Of a stretch of 42,742 nt of DNA, positions 12,367-23,713 are shown in pieces. The position numbers and the translations under genes are program-made. Origin of the DNA: Lobulomyces angularis (lineage: Eukaryota > Chytridiomycota > Chytridiomycetes > Lobulomycetales > Lobulomycetaceae); assembly GCA_027604685.1 (NCBI GenBank), contig JADHYX010000178.1, positions 1 to 42,742 of the forward strand, written 5' to 3'. The notes below the pieces were generated by a model. That model saw only the letters and a program-made list of their open reading frames with translations. It did not search any database and was not told the origin of the DNA. Every line of letters starts with the position of its first letter. Position 1 is the first letter of the stretch.

Positions 12367-12989
12367 GTTAAATATAACACCTTAAAATTTATGTTACAAC
12401 ATAAAAAAAAAGTTCAAGGGAAAATATTATTCTGATCAGAAACACGATTATCATTTAGTTCAATACTTTCAACTGTGCTCTCCTACTGAAAAGATATCTT
12501 CCATATCACTTAAAACTTATGTCATTTTAAGCATATAATTCTTCAAGGAATATTTTAATAGTGAAAACGAAAGTAGGCATAAAATATCAACCAGTTTCCA
12601 ATTTTTTATCCATTGTTTTTCCTTTAACAAAAGTAAAGTACAGAAAAATTTAATATTGATAAACTGTAAATAGACTTTTAAAGCTTGTAAACTTTTATAA
12701 CTCCAAATTTAATTATAACAACTCCAAAAAAAAGGGTATGATGATAGCATTGGAGACATCTTACAATGTTCTGAACTAATAATACTCTAAACATATAGTA
12801 AAGCTGATTTTTGTGTAATTTTATCCAAGACACTCATAATTGCAAAAGTGAAAAATCATCCGATGTGAAAGTAGCCCATTAAATATCCTCCAATATCGCG
12901 TCTCCATCAAAAATTTACTTTTTCCATAATAAATTATAAAATTTTTTTATACATTTTTACAAGGTTTGGATTATCTTTTCAAATAAGCA
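12367..12989. other. Divergent intergenic region
   Basis: 623 bp between the starts of the Groucho/TLE gene (minus) and the GRAM-VASt gene (plus). No exon, RNA gene or repeat recognised; presumably both promoters. Confidence 0.6.
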
Positions 12990-15081
12990 ATGGAAAAAAA
13001 TGAGCTAATGGTTGGTTCTGAAAGTGATCTGTTCACATTTCCTGATGGTAAATAATTTAGTTTTACAAAATAATTCAAAAATTGAATTTTTTTGGTTATT
13101 CTTTAAAATTTCCACTAAATTTATCGATTTCTAGTAAGAAAGTCAACATCTCTTTCTTCAATTTCAAGTCGAAAAAGTAAATCTAATCGAAGTAAAAGCG
13201 ACAATTTTAAACAGCTTCAACAAAAATTACCTAGTCACGGACTTGTGCATAAGGATTCTGCCTATTTTGGTATGTAAATCTTAAAAAGAGTATAGTGTGG
13301 TTAAATTTTTTAAATTTTTTAGACAGCATTTTTCCTGACGCCAACGAAAGTTTGATAGATGGTTTTCACAAAAATTTAATTCTTTTTCTTAATAATTATT
13401 ATGGAATGAAGATTTTAGCTGTGCCTTGTCCAGAACTATCTTAGAACAGGGAAGGCTTTATTTAACAGATAACGGTATACATTAGGCAATATTTAAATTA
13501 GTTAACCTTTGCATTTACTTTTCAAAAGCCTTATATTTTTCTAGTGCATTTTTTGAACCTCTAATATTACATTATGAGAAAATAAAGAAAATTACACCTA
13601 ATAATTTTATTTTTACTACTGGTATTGATATTGCTACCACCGATGGAAAAGTATGGATCAACCTTACAAAAAAAATTTATTTTATCTAACGTAGGATTAT
13701 AGAATACAAAGTTTTCTTCCAGGATATCGAGATATGGCTCTCTCATACTTGGAGAAACTGTGGTTAACAAGAATAACAGCATTGGCTTTGGCCAAAAATT
13801 CTAGACCAAATTCTGAGATAAGCCTTGACTTTAATAATACTCAACACCAGCAGCAAAGTGAAATTTCTGAATCCACCTTAAATAGTTTTACAAAAACCGT
13901 GAAAAATGCTGACATTCAAGAAAATACTAACAACTCTGTGACGCCAGAATCTAATCTAAATAGGGATTCGGTTATAGATTGTGATTGCTTGTTGACAATA
14001 CATGACCAATATTATACGTTAGTGGATGATATTATAAAAGTAAACGCTAAGCGTTTGTTTGAGATTCTCTTTTTTACAAAGGGTGATATTGAAGGGGAGA
14101 ATTTTTTTAAAAATTTTTTAGAGAAAAGAGGTTGCACTTCTTTACATATTGGAAGTTGGAAAGAGAATTCGGAACACGAAAAAGAGTATTCTGATTATGA
14201 AACCTTACATGCAGGTTTAGAACGAGAAGTTCAATATAAAATTAGGTTTGTCTTTATCAAATCTTTTACTCTAATTAATTTGCATAATTAAGTTTGGGTG
14301 GTGGATGTTATCAACCTCTGACAAAAGTGAAATCCAGAATTTTAACTTTTTCGCATGGTATTTATTTGAAATGCTATATATATATATTTTCTTGCTAACT
14401 TGAAATTTAGAATGCATTTGTATTCAGTCGATAACGAAAGCAATTGAAGTGCCTTTTGGAAAAAATTTTCAAACAAATGTCAGGTATAAAAAAAAAACAA
14501 TATTATATCTTTAAACAACTTTTTACGTTTTTTTTAAGATTTTGCATATTAAACCAGGATATCGATTCCTGTAGAATAGTTATAAGTTACGAAGTCGAAT
14601 TTACGGGAACTGTCCCAATGAAGTGTATGATTATATAAAGATGTGTGACGTTTAACCAATTCTGAAAAATTTAGCACTTGTTTTGAACCCCTTAAAAAGT
14701 GAGATCATAAAGTATCATGAGGATTTTAAAGCTCAACTAAAAGGCTATATTAAAGCGTTAAGTAACAATGATACCGTAACTAGTGATCAAGCAACTCATG
14801 CTAAGATTGAAGATACCAATAAAGTTAATATTGTGAAAAACAATATTAATGTGATACCAGATGGTAGTGAACCAGTAGCATCGTCCAGATATACAGAAAA
14901 CACTTTTACGAAAGCTGCAAATTTACAACATAGCGATATGGAGAAGAAATTTAACGAAAAATTGAATTATTTGAATTTTAAATTAAATTTAATTTTATTT
15001 AGTTTAATTTTTTTTTCTTTTTTGAATTTTGTGTTTGTAGGACTTTTTTTTTTAATGTTAGGAATTAAAGAAAAAAGTTGA
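12990..15081 (+). CDS. GRAM-VASt membrane-contact sterol transfer protein (Lam/GRAMD1-like)
   Basis: Ten exons: 12990-13047, 13135-13269, 13323-13361, 13412-13474, 13529-13650, 13695-14245, 14293-14357, 14411-14483, 14539-14624, 14675-15081; 532 aa. The N-terminus is Ser/Lys-rich. The GRAM domain starts near residue 78 with DFSCALSRTILEQGRLYLTD, followed by LYFSSAFFEPLI and TTGIDIATTDGK. A START-like VASt domain covers ~220-450 (AKRLFEILFFTKGD, ITKAIEVPFGKNFQTNVR, ISYEVEFTGTVPMK). A single hydrophobic anchor lies near residues 500-527. This order (GRAM, VASt, C-terminal TM) defines the Lam/Ysp proteins of yeast and GRAMD1/Aster of animals, which move sterol between ER and other membranes at contact sites. 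Only one VASt domain is present, as in Ysp1/GRAMD1 rather than Ysp2. ER localisation is inferred. Confidence 0.92.
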
Positions 15082-15252
15082 TTAGATCACTTATAGAGCA
15101 TTCAAAGTAAGGAAAAGAATGAATATTTGAATACCAAAGGCTATCTGATATATTCAGATATCTTAAAAAAAATATTTTGACTAAATGTTGTACAAATAAT
15201 ATTTTTAAACTTTTTTTTAAGTTCCAATTCAATTAATTCAAAATCCTTCACC

Positions 15253-15974
15253 ATGAAACTTTATTTTTTAAAGTCACGAAGCAATAGTAATTTTGCAGTT
15301 TCAGTAATAAAATCACCAGTGCTCAAAAATCAACTTCTAGGATATGCACCAAAAATTAATGAAATAGATCATAAAACATTTGTTGAAAATAAAAGCTTTA
15401 GGAAAATTATTAATGATACCATATCAAAAAACATTCATAATGATGTAGTTCTGCAGGGGTGGGCATATCAGCAGAAAAATGGGTATTTAAATATTCAAGA
15501 TGAAAGGTAAAGTCCTATGATTTTTTTGTAGGATGTAATATTTTCTAATTTTTGAATTGAATAACATCGTTGAATCGAAAGCTAAATAAACAATTAAAAC
15601 ATTCAAAAAAAATAGATTTTAAAAAATTAACTCATATTAAACTACCCAATGTAGATGTTACGTACCATGGGGTAAAAATATCGTCTTTAGCATTTAAATA
15701 AATAGCGCATTATCCTTTAGGTAGAGTTCCAGATCCTGAAGATATATTTGGGACTGTGCTATTATCGCAAGGAAAAATAGGTAAATGCTGGCTGTTATTT
15801 AGATACATTAACTTTAATAATGCTTTAGTGGAAGGGAGCTTTGAACAAATGCCAACGCACAGAATGGTTTCAGCTAATGGAATGTTTAAGTTGAGTGAAT
15901 ACTTAGAAAGTAGATTAATTGAAGAGGTAACGACAACAGGTAAAACTGATGAAGAAAAGTTAGAGGAAATTTAA
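15253..15974 (+). CDS. Conserved protein of unknown function
   Basis: Four exons: 15253-15506, 15655-15671 (17-nt microexon), 15706-15780, 15829-15974; 163 aa. The microexon and an intron from 15781 that keeps an open frame are both needed to obtain the block DERCYVPWAHYPLGRVPDPE, then DIFGTVLL...V|EGSFEQMPTHRMVSANG. I recognise this PLGR(V/I)PDPxDI...YxxMPxHR pattern as a widely conserved eukaryotic family, but know no function for it. The N-terminus (MKLYFLKSRSNSNFAVSVIK) is basic and weakly amphipathic, compatible with a mitochondrial presequence but not decisive. The last ~15 residues are charged (KTDEEKLEEI). Confidence 0.82.
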
Positions 15975-16043
15975 TCCTAACAAAATCTATGGATTATGAA
16001 TAAAATTTAATTAGTTTAAAATAGTGATTGTATATCTGAAAAA

Positions 16044-16578
16044 ATGCAAATCTATACTAATTTGAATTTTTTATTTAAAACGCCCCCATTTGGTATCATT
16101 TTGGATGATATTTTTATTTTTAATGTAACAAAAACAACAAATAATGTAAAAACGTGGGAAATTAGAATAAATATTGTATATTGTACATTTTCTATAAATT
16201 CACCATATTTTTTGTTGAATTCTCGAAAAATTAATTATAAACGCACATACACGCAATAACAACATCAAGCAAATTATGTACCTACAAAAAAGAGATATTA
16301 ATTATACCATCCATCTATCAACAGCAACTATTGTTCTCTTAATATGTTTGGTAATATGCTGCTGCTGTTGTCGAGGATGTTGTAAAGAATCTAAAATAAA
16401 ACATTCCAGGAAGAGAATCAAAAGGCACAAAAATGATAATAATTCAAACTTAGAGGGGCATGTAATCCTCATTACTCCAGATTTAATTACTTCACAACAT
16501 GCTAATGAAAATGTCATTATCAACCACATAAATTCTAATATTGTAGATAAACCACCTCCTGCATACGAGAAAAAATAA
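16044..16578 (+). CDS. Small single-TM protein with Cys cluster and PPxY motif
   Basis: The secure part is 16276-16578 (100 aa from an ATG at 16276). It has one hydrophobic helix (STATIVLLICLVI), an adjacent CCCCCRGCC cluster, a strongly basic stretch (HSRKRIKRHK), an acidic/aliphatic middle and a C-terminal DKPPPAYEKK. The Cys run next to the membrane is typical of palmitoylated juxtamembrane regions. PPAY fits the PPxY ligand of WW domains, as in adaptors for Rsp5/Nedd4 ubiquitin ligases. A possible upstream exon 16044-16145 joins in phase to 16270-16578 through a GTAAAA...CATCAAG intron, giving 136 aa. That would place the N-terminus outside the membrane. I cannot decide between the two models; no family was recognised. 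Confidence 0.5.
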
Positions 16579-16976
16579 TTATTGGTAAACTTTACATCAA
16601 AAGTTTAATGAACTTACCTTATTTATCAGATAAAAACTAATTTAGTATATTTTTTTTATATTTCGGTGTTAAAATTTTAAAAAATTATTAGTTGTTTAAA
16701 GTAGACATTTCTTAAAATCTTCATGTTAAAACGAAACCATCAAAATAAAAAAATTGTTATTTTTGTCAAGTTGAAAATATTGTTTTGAAATTTGTTGTAC
16801 AAAATTAAAAAAAAAAAATACAATACACTATTTTGATCTAAAATCTTTTTTTTTTTTTGACTTAACTTAAAAAAACAATAAAGTAGTTTTATTTTTTTTT
16901 CTAAACATCAATTTCTTTGTGGTTTTTATTTCAGATATCAATTTAAAAGGACAAAATAAATTTTTTGTTGAAAATT
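16579..16976. other. Intergenic region upstream of RPB2
   Basis: 398 bp, very A/T-rich with several T runs (16849-16858 and others). No exon or RNA gene seen. It presumably contains the RPB2 promoter, since the RPB2 ATG is at 16977. Confidence 0.6.
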
Positions 16977-19900
16977 ATGAACAATGAACTTGAGGATACA
17001 ATGTCTGTCGATGAGGAAGTAATGGGAAATATTGATACTCACATGACACAAGAAGGTTTTCAAAAAATTCTACTACTTTTAAATCTTATTAACTAGATTG
17101 TTGGCAAATTATTACCAGTTTTTTTGATGAGAAAGGCCTCGTGAGGCAACAATTAGATAGCTTTAACGAATTTATTGAAAACTCAATGCAAGAAATTGTT
17201 GATGAAAATGCTTGTTTAACGTTGCAAACTCCTCAACAACATACTGGTCAAGAAAACGACCAATCCGTAAGAAATCATAATATTTAGTTTTTTTCTGTAT
17301 TTTTAACATGCCATAGAAACAATTTATTATAAAATTTGGGCAAATTTATTTGTCAAAACCAAGTTCAAGAGAAAGTGATGGTTCGAGTTTATATATGATG
17401 CCAAGCGATGCTAGATTGAGAAATTTGACATATTCTGCTCCTTTATTTGTTGATGTTAAAAAGGAGGAAAGGTATCAAACTTTAAAATCGTTATTAGTAT
17501 TGAAAACAAATTTTCTTTAAGGTTAGTAAGGAGTATCGACGATTTTACAATTACTTCACAAGATAATGACTGGTCAAAAGTTTGTATCGGAAATGTTCCA
17601 ATTATGTTGAAATCTAATTATTGTACTCTAAAGTAAATTTTATTTCATGGCCAGAGATTTTAAAAATGTAATGTTTTTAGTGAATTGGATCAAAAAGATC
17701 TTCACGATGCTGGGGAATGCCCTTACGACCAAGGGGGATATTTCATTATTAATGGATCTGAAAAGGTTTTTGAACTTAATAAAATTCTTTTTAAATAAAA
17801 GTAAGGTTTTAATTGGGCAAGAAAGAATGTCAACGAATCATGTTTATGTTTTTTCAAAAAAAGGTGGAAATTATACCTATTCTTCAGAAATTAGAAGTCA
17901 ACCTGAAAAAGGTAGTAAAATGCCCAGCTCTACTTTTATAAAAATGATGAATAAAAAAGCTAGTGATAAAGGGGTGAGTTATGACTTATTGTTATAAATG
18001 ATGCTTAAATAATACTATGATTAGGCATCTGGTCAAGTTATTCACACTAATTTACCATATATAAAATCTGAAGTTCCGATTATTATCGTATTTAGAGCAC
18101 TGGGTATAGTTGCTGATAAGAGCATATTAGAGCATGTTTGTTACGATTTTAATGATACCCAGATGCTGGAAGCAATGAAACCATGTATCGAAGAAGCATT
18201 TGTTATACAGGAGCAGGATGTCGCTTTAGATTATATCGGGAAAAGGGGAAATAGTGTTGGTGTGAGTAGGGATAAACGAATAAAGTATGAGAAGTTTCAA
18301 AAAAATTTTTTTATAAATTTATTTGTCTGTAGATATGCAGCTGATATACTTCAGCGAGAATTCCTACCTCACGTTGGTATGAAGGCTCACACTGAAACTC
18401 GAAAAGCCTACTTTTTTGGATATATGATACACAGATTATTATTGGCTTCGTTAGAACGAAGAGAAACGGATGATCGGGACCACTTTGGAAAAAAAAGATT
18501 AGATTTAGCTGGGCCATTAATGAGCCAACTTTTTAGGATGTTGTTTAAAAAAATGACGCAAGATGTAAACAGATATTTGTTGAAGGTAAAGAGAGAAAAA
18601 AAATTTTTTTCTTTACTGATAATTTTTTAAGTGTGTGGAAATGGGTAAAGAATTTAATGTCAATTTAGGATTGAAAACATCAACTATAACAAACGGCCTG
18701 CGATATAGTTTAGCAACTGGAAATTGGGGTGACCAAAAAAAATTTATGCAGTCCAGAGCTGGAGTAAGCCAGGTATTAAACAGATACACATATGCCTCTA
18801 CACTTTCACACTTGAGGAGGCTGAATACCCCAATTGGTAGAGATGGTAAATTAGCTAAACCTCGACAATTGCATAACACACACTGGGGTATGGTCTGCCC
18901 CGCAGAAACTCCAGAAGGACAAGCTTGTGGACTAGTAAAAAATTTAAGCTTAATGTCATATGTGACAGTTGGTAGTCCTTCCAATCCCATTATCGAATTT
19001 TTGGATGAAGCAAATATAATGACGAATTTCGAAGAATTGAATCCTAGTGAAATTAAATCCAGTACAAAAATTTTTTTAAACGGAGTTTGGCTTGGCGTTA
19101 CATCGGAACCAATGAATCTTGTCGAAACTTTAAGAGCTAGTAGACGAAGTGTTGGTATGATTCAATGGAACCCATTTATTTAAACATTTAATATTTTATT
19201 AGATATTTCCCCTGAAGTTAGTGTTATTTTGGATGTGACAGAAAGCGAGTTACGATTATATACTGATTATGGTCGTATTTGCCGACCATTATTTGTTGTA
19301 AAGGATATGGATCTCTGTTTATCTGAGGAACGTGCTTATAATATTAGATCCCCTGATCAAGAAGTATTTTTTTAATTTATTACAAAGCAGTATTTAAATT
19401 AATTTTATTTAAAAGATAAACTGGTCAGAACTATTGGCTGAAGGTGTGGTTGAATATGTAGATACTGAAGAAGAAGAAACTGTCTTGATATGTATGTCAC
19501 CTGATGAATTACGAGAAGGAAGGTTAACGCATCAAGGAACACCTACTCCTGTGGATTTATCTAACATAACTGCCAGATTGCGAAATACAAGTAAATACCA
19601 CGTCAATTGGACTCACTGTGAAATCCATCCTAGCATGATACTCGGTATTTGTGCAAGCATCATTCCATTTCCAGATCATAATCAGGTAATTTAAATGCAA
19701 ATTTTTGTTTAACCACCCTGAATTAGTCCCCTCGTAATACATATCAATCGGCGATGGGAAAACAAGCCATGGGAATATTTTTAACAAACTACCAACTGCG
19801 CTTCGATACCATGATGAATATACTCTTTTACCCTCAAAAACCATTGGCAACAACCAGATCTATGGAATATCTGCGATTTAGAGAACTACCAGCAGGTCAA

Positions 19901-21152
19901 AATGCCATTGTTGCTATTGCGTGCTATTCTGGGTACAATCAAGAGGATTCGTTGATTTTAAATCAAAGCTCAATTGACCGAGGTTTTATGAGATCAATGT
20001 ATTATAGAGTTTACATGGATTCTGAACAAAAATTAGGAATGAATACAACTAACAGTGAAACTATAGAGAAACCAAGCAGAGAATCCTGTCTCAGACTTCG
20101 ACATGGAACGTATGAAAAATTGGATGAAGATGGATTGATTTCACCTGGAGTACGAGTCAGTGGAGAAGATATTATAATTGGAAAAACCACACCCATTCAA
20201 AGTAACAGCGAGGAAATGGGACAAAGACAATTTACTCATGTTAAAAGAGATGCTTCTACACCACTAAAAAGTACCGAAACTGGTATTGTTGACCAAGTAA
20301 TGGTCACCACAAATGCGGATGGATTTAAATTTGTGAAGGTTAGAGTTAGAAGTGTCAGAATACCGCAAATGGGAGATAAGTTTGCAAGTAGGCATGGGCA
20401 AAAAGGAACTGTAGGTATCACCTATCGAACTGAAGATATGCCTTTTACTGCAGAAGGTATTACTCCTGATTTATTATTAAACCCTCACGCGATTCCATCT
20501 CGTATGACAATTGGGCATCTTGTTGAATGTTTGCTTTCCAAAGTTAGTACAATAACTGGGGATGAAGGAGATGCTACACCATTCACAGATGTTACGGTTC
20601 AAGCAATATCCAATGCCTTATTTAATTGTGGGTATCACTCAAGAGGTCTAGAAGTACTTTATAATGGACATACTGGAAGAAAAATGGTATGCCAGTTCTA
20701 CTGTGGTCCAACTTACTACCAGCGTTTGAAACATATGGTTGATGACAAGATACATAGTAGAGCTAGAGGACCTGTTCAAATTTTAACTAGACAGCCTGTA
20801 GAAGGTAGAAGTAGAGATGGTGGTTTACGATTTGGTGAAATGGAAAGAGATTGTATGATTTCTCATGGTGCGGCACAATTTTTAAAGGTTTTAAAACATA
20901 CTCCATGTTTTTTTTTATATTTTGTTTGAAATATAGGAAAGATTATTTGATGTAGCTGATGCTTACAGAGTTCACGTTTGTGATCTATGTGGATTAATGG
21001 TCATAGCCAATTTAAAAAAAAATCTTTTTGAATGTCGTGCCTGTAAAAACAAAACTCAAATAAGTCAAGTACACCTTCCTTATGCCGCCAAGCTATTGTT
21101 TCAGGAATTAATGGCGATGAACATCGCAACTAGGTTGATGGTGGAAAAATAG
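16977..21152 (+). CDS. RPB2: RNA polymerase II second-largest subunit Rpb2
   Basis: Thirteen exons: 16977-17055, 17097-17266, 17317-17471, 17522-17632, 17681-17765, 17806-17973, 18025-18284, 18333-18585, 18632-19154, 19203-19363, 19416-19685, 19727-20887, 20937-21152; 1203 aa, normal for the family. With Rpb1 it forms the polymerase active centre. Hallmarks in order: [20 protein letters not shown] at the start, [70 protein letters not shown] and the C-terminal Cys4 zinc site (CDLCGLM...CRACKNKT). Motifs such as [11 protein letters not shown] identify Pol II rather than Pol I or III. Long open frames on the opposite strand are shadows. No internal stop or frameshift was found. The gene converges on the coiled-coil gene with a 258-bp gap. 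Confidence 0.98.
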
Positions 21153-21410
21153 ACCTGATACTAGTGCTTATTTTTAAATTTCTATATATCTGATTTAAAT
21201 TAATCAAACTAATTTATATTATTTAGTTAGAATAATTGTTGTACATTTAATAAGAATAATAATTTTTTTTTATTTTTAAAATTGATAGTTAATTATTGTA
21301 ATAATAATATGTTTTAGTTAATTACCAATTTTTCGGTATAAAAAATTCTTCAATCTTGTTATTTCAATTTAAAAAAATTAAAAGAATACAACAAGGAGTC
21401 ACACTAAAAA

Positions 21411-23542
21411 CTAATCTATCATAAAATTTGTTTTTAAATGTGAAGGTGTTGGTAACTGTAGACTGTACAACTTGCTTTTGGCATATTGATTGGAAAGCAA
21501 ACCTCTGTTATGCAAAGCGTCCATTAGTTTCATTCTACCAAATATAAAGCAAAATGTAAATCCTTATTTTTGTTTAAGGTCATTCATTACCTTGGGTCAG
21601 AAAATATTTTTTCATCGGAAAGTCCAATTGGAGAGAAGGTGTTAGGATGCTGAAAAAAAAAAAAGAAAAGAATTTTCCTATTGTTAAAAATTTGAAAAGG
21701 TTAAATTACAGTAGATTCTTGTTTCAGTTTTGAGTTTTTCAAACTTTCAGTTTCTTGGAGAATTCTATTCCAATCACTTTCAATTTCAACCTGAACTGTT
21801 CTTCTGAGCTTTTCTAAGTTACTCTCAATTAATTTTATTCTCTTTGATTCCTCGCATTGTTTTTCATATATTAATTGATTTTTTTTTTCCAATTCCAATT
21901 GCCGAAAATGTATTCTTTCCATTTGGTACTTCAAGAAAAAAAAGTATAAAAAATAAAGTTTAAAAGAAGTTTAAAATAGTTTAATTTTTTTTAGTACGGG
22001 AGCACGTCTAATCTTTTCTTCCATCTCAAAGTTTTGCATATCAGCCTTTAATTTTAATTTTTTTTCTTCTTCCAATTTTTTTCTTTGGTTAAAATCCTGA
22101 ATTAAATTTAACTTTAGATTTTTCTCCTTTTTTAACATTAAATCAATGTTAGCTTGTATTAAATTTAATTTCTCTGTATTCTTTTTTTTAATTTCCTCGT
22201 TGAATAAAATTTGTTTAATTTTTTCTTTTTTCCACGTTTTTACTAGATAATGAAGATTTTCGCTTTTCTTTAAACTTACTTCCAGATTTTTTTGTTTTAA
22301 TTCATTTGTCTCAAATACTTCATCAACTTTCTAAAAAAAAATTGAGAAAAGTAGAGTTTAAATAAGAAAATTTTACTTATTCCATTATATACCTTTACTA
22401 TTTCCATGGTACTTCGAAAATTTTTTTCCAGATTTATCTTAAATTGCTCTGATAAACATTTTAATTTTAATTTCAAGTGAGAAAGTTTTTCAAAACCATC
22501 ATCCAATTCCTTAATCATTAATTTTTTTTTTTTAATTTTACATTCAAATTTCTTCGATGTTAAATAAACATTTACCATCAACAAATCTCTTTTTATCCAA
22601 TTGAAATTCAAGGCGAGCCTATCAAAAAATAAATTTTTTGTGTTATCTGTCTCTGATAGATATTCATCCCTTAACTTCAGCCAAAGAAAAATCTCATTTT
22701 CATTTAAAATTGATTTTTGCTTTTTCTGTAACTCCTTAAGTTCCTCCTGTAAGATCTCCTGCTGAGATTGAAAGTAATGTGTCATACTAAATAAAGACAT
22801 TAACTTTTTTTTAAATAATGTATAGCGCCTCCTACTTAAGATACTTCTTTTCCACCAACTCATTAATTAATTCATCTTTGCATTTTAGCGCAGTAGCGGT
22901 AGTAATACAACCATCGTCAGTTTTAATCCAATGATCAAGTTCAATCGTTTTATTAACATTTTTGGAAGCGGTATGGATGTCTTTAATTAAACTATTTACC
23001 TGTGTTTCATACTATCGAGTTGTTAAGTTAAACAAAATAAATTGTTTTAATTTAAAAATTTTAATTACTTCTTTAGTGGCTGTATTCAACAAATCCGTCA
23101 ATTGGTTTTTCCTGTGGATGCACTGGTCTCTTTGTCCGTCATGAAACAGTTGCTTTATCAAAATTAATTCCTCAAGAAATAAAGGATTTGTGTCTTCCTC
23201 CTTGAGATCCAAGCTATCAGTTAAATAATTTCTAAACAAAAATCGTAATTAGTTCTTTTTGAAAAATTTTGTCATTTTTTATTATTTCTTAAATTACTTC
23301 AGCTTCTCTAATTTAATGTTTTCTTTTAGCCAAATTGTTTTAAATCTTAATAAGTTAGAATTTTTTTTTGCTGTCGTTTTTTTTTTTTTTAATTTCAGTA
23401 ACTAAAAAGCATGAATTTTATCAAAAAAAAATTTTAATAAATCTAGCATCTATACCTCAGTTGCTATAATGCTAGTTCTGTCTTTAAATTTGTTTAGGCT
23501 TTCTGCAGCAGATTGTTTCTGTATTGAATATTGACTTATCAT
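21411..23542 (-). CDS. Coiled-coil protein of unknown function
   Basis: Nine exons (minus strand): 23456-23542, 23298-23401, 23069-23231, 22836-23011, 22393-22786, 21998-22330, 21710-21928, 21591-21649, 21411-21534; 552 aa. Almost all of the protein is charged heptad-rich coiled coil, especially residues ~180-465 (QEILQEELKELQKKQKSILN, EKKNQLIYEKQCEE). The C-terminal ~60 residues are different: FSPIGLSDEKIFSDPR then KLMDALHNRGLLSNQYAKSK, which looks like a compact conserved tail. This layout, long coiled coil plus an SDPR...LxxAL...G...YA tail, reminds me of metazoan CCDC-type, possibly ciliary, proteins such as CCDC148. That is a weak association. The start ATG at 23542 is the first in the chain. 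The upstream neighbour on the same strand ends 171 bp away. Confidence 0.8.
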
Positions 23543-23713
23543 ATTTTCTTCAAAAAAATTTTTTTTTTTCGTGTTTTTGGTGAGATGAACAGAAAATTCC
23601 AAAATTTTGGATAATAATTAAATAATAATTTTTAATATTTGAATCCAGTTCATAAGTTTTTTTTTAGTTAAATATAATCTATACTCTATGTATATGGAAA
23701 AATAAAATGTAAT

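Noticed and set aside
19557..20421. Minus-strand open frames within RPB2
   Set aside because: Shadows of the highly conserved RPB2 exon; no independent support.
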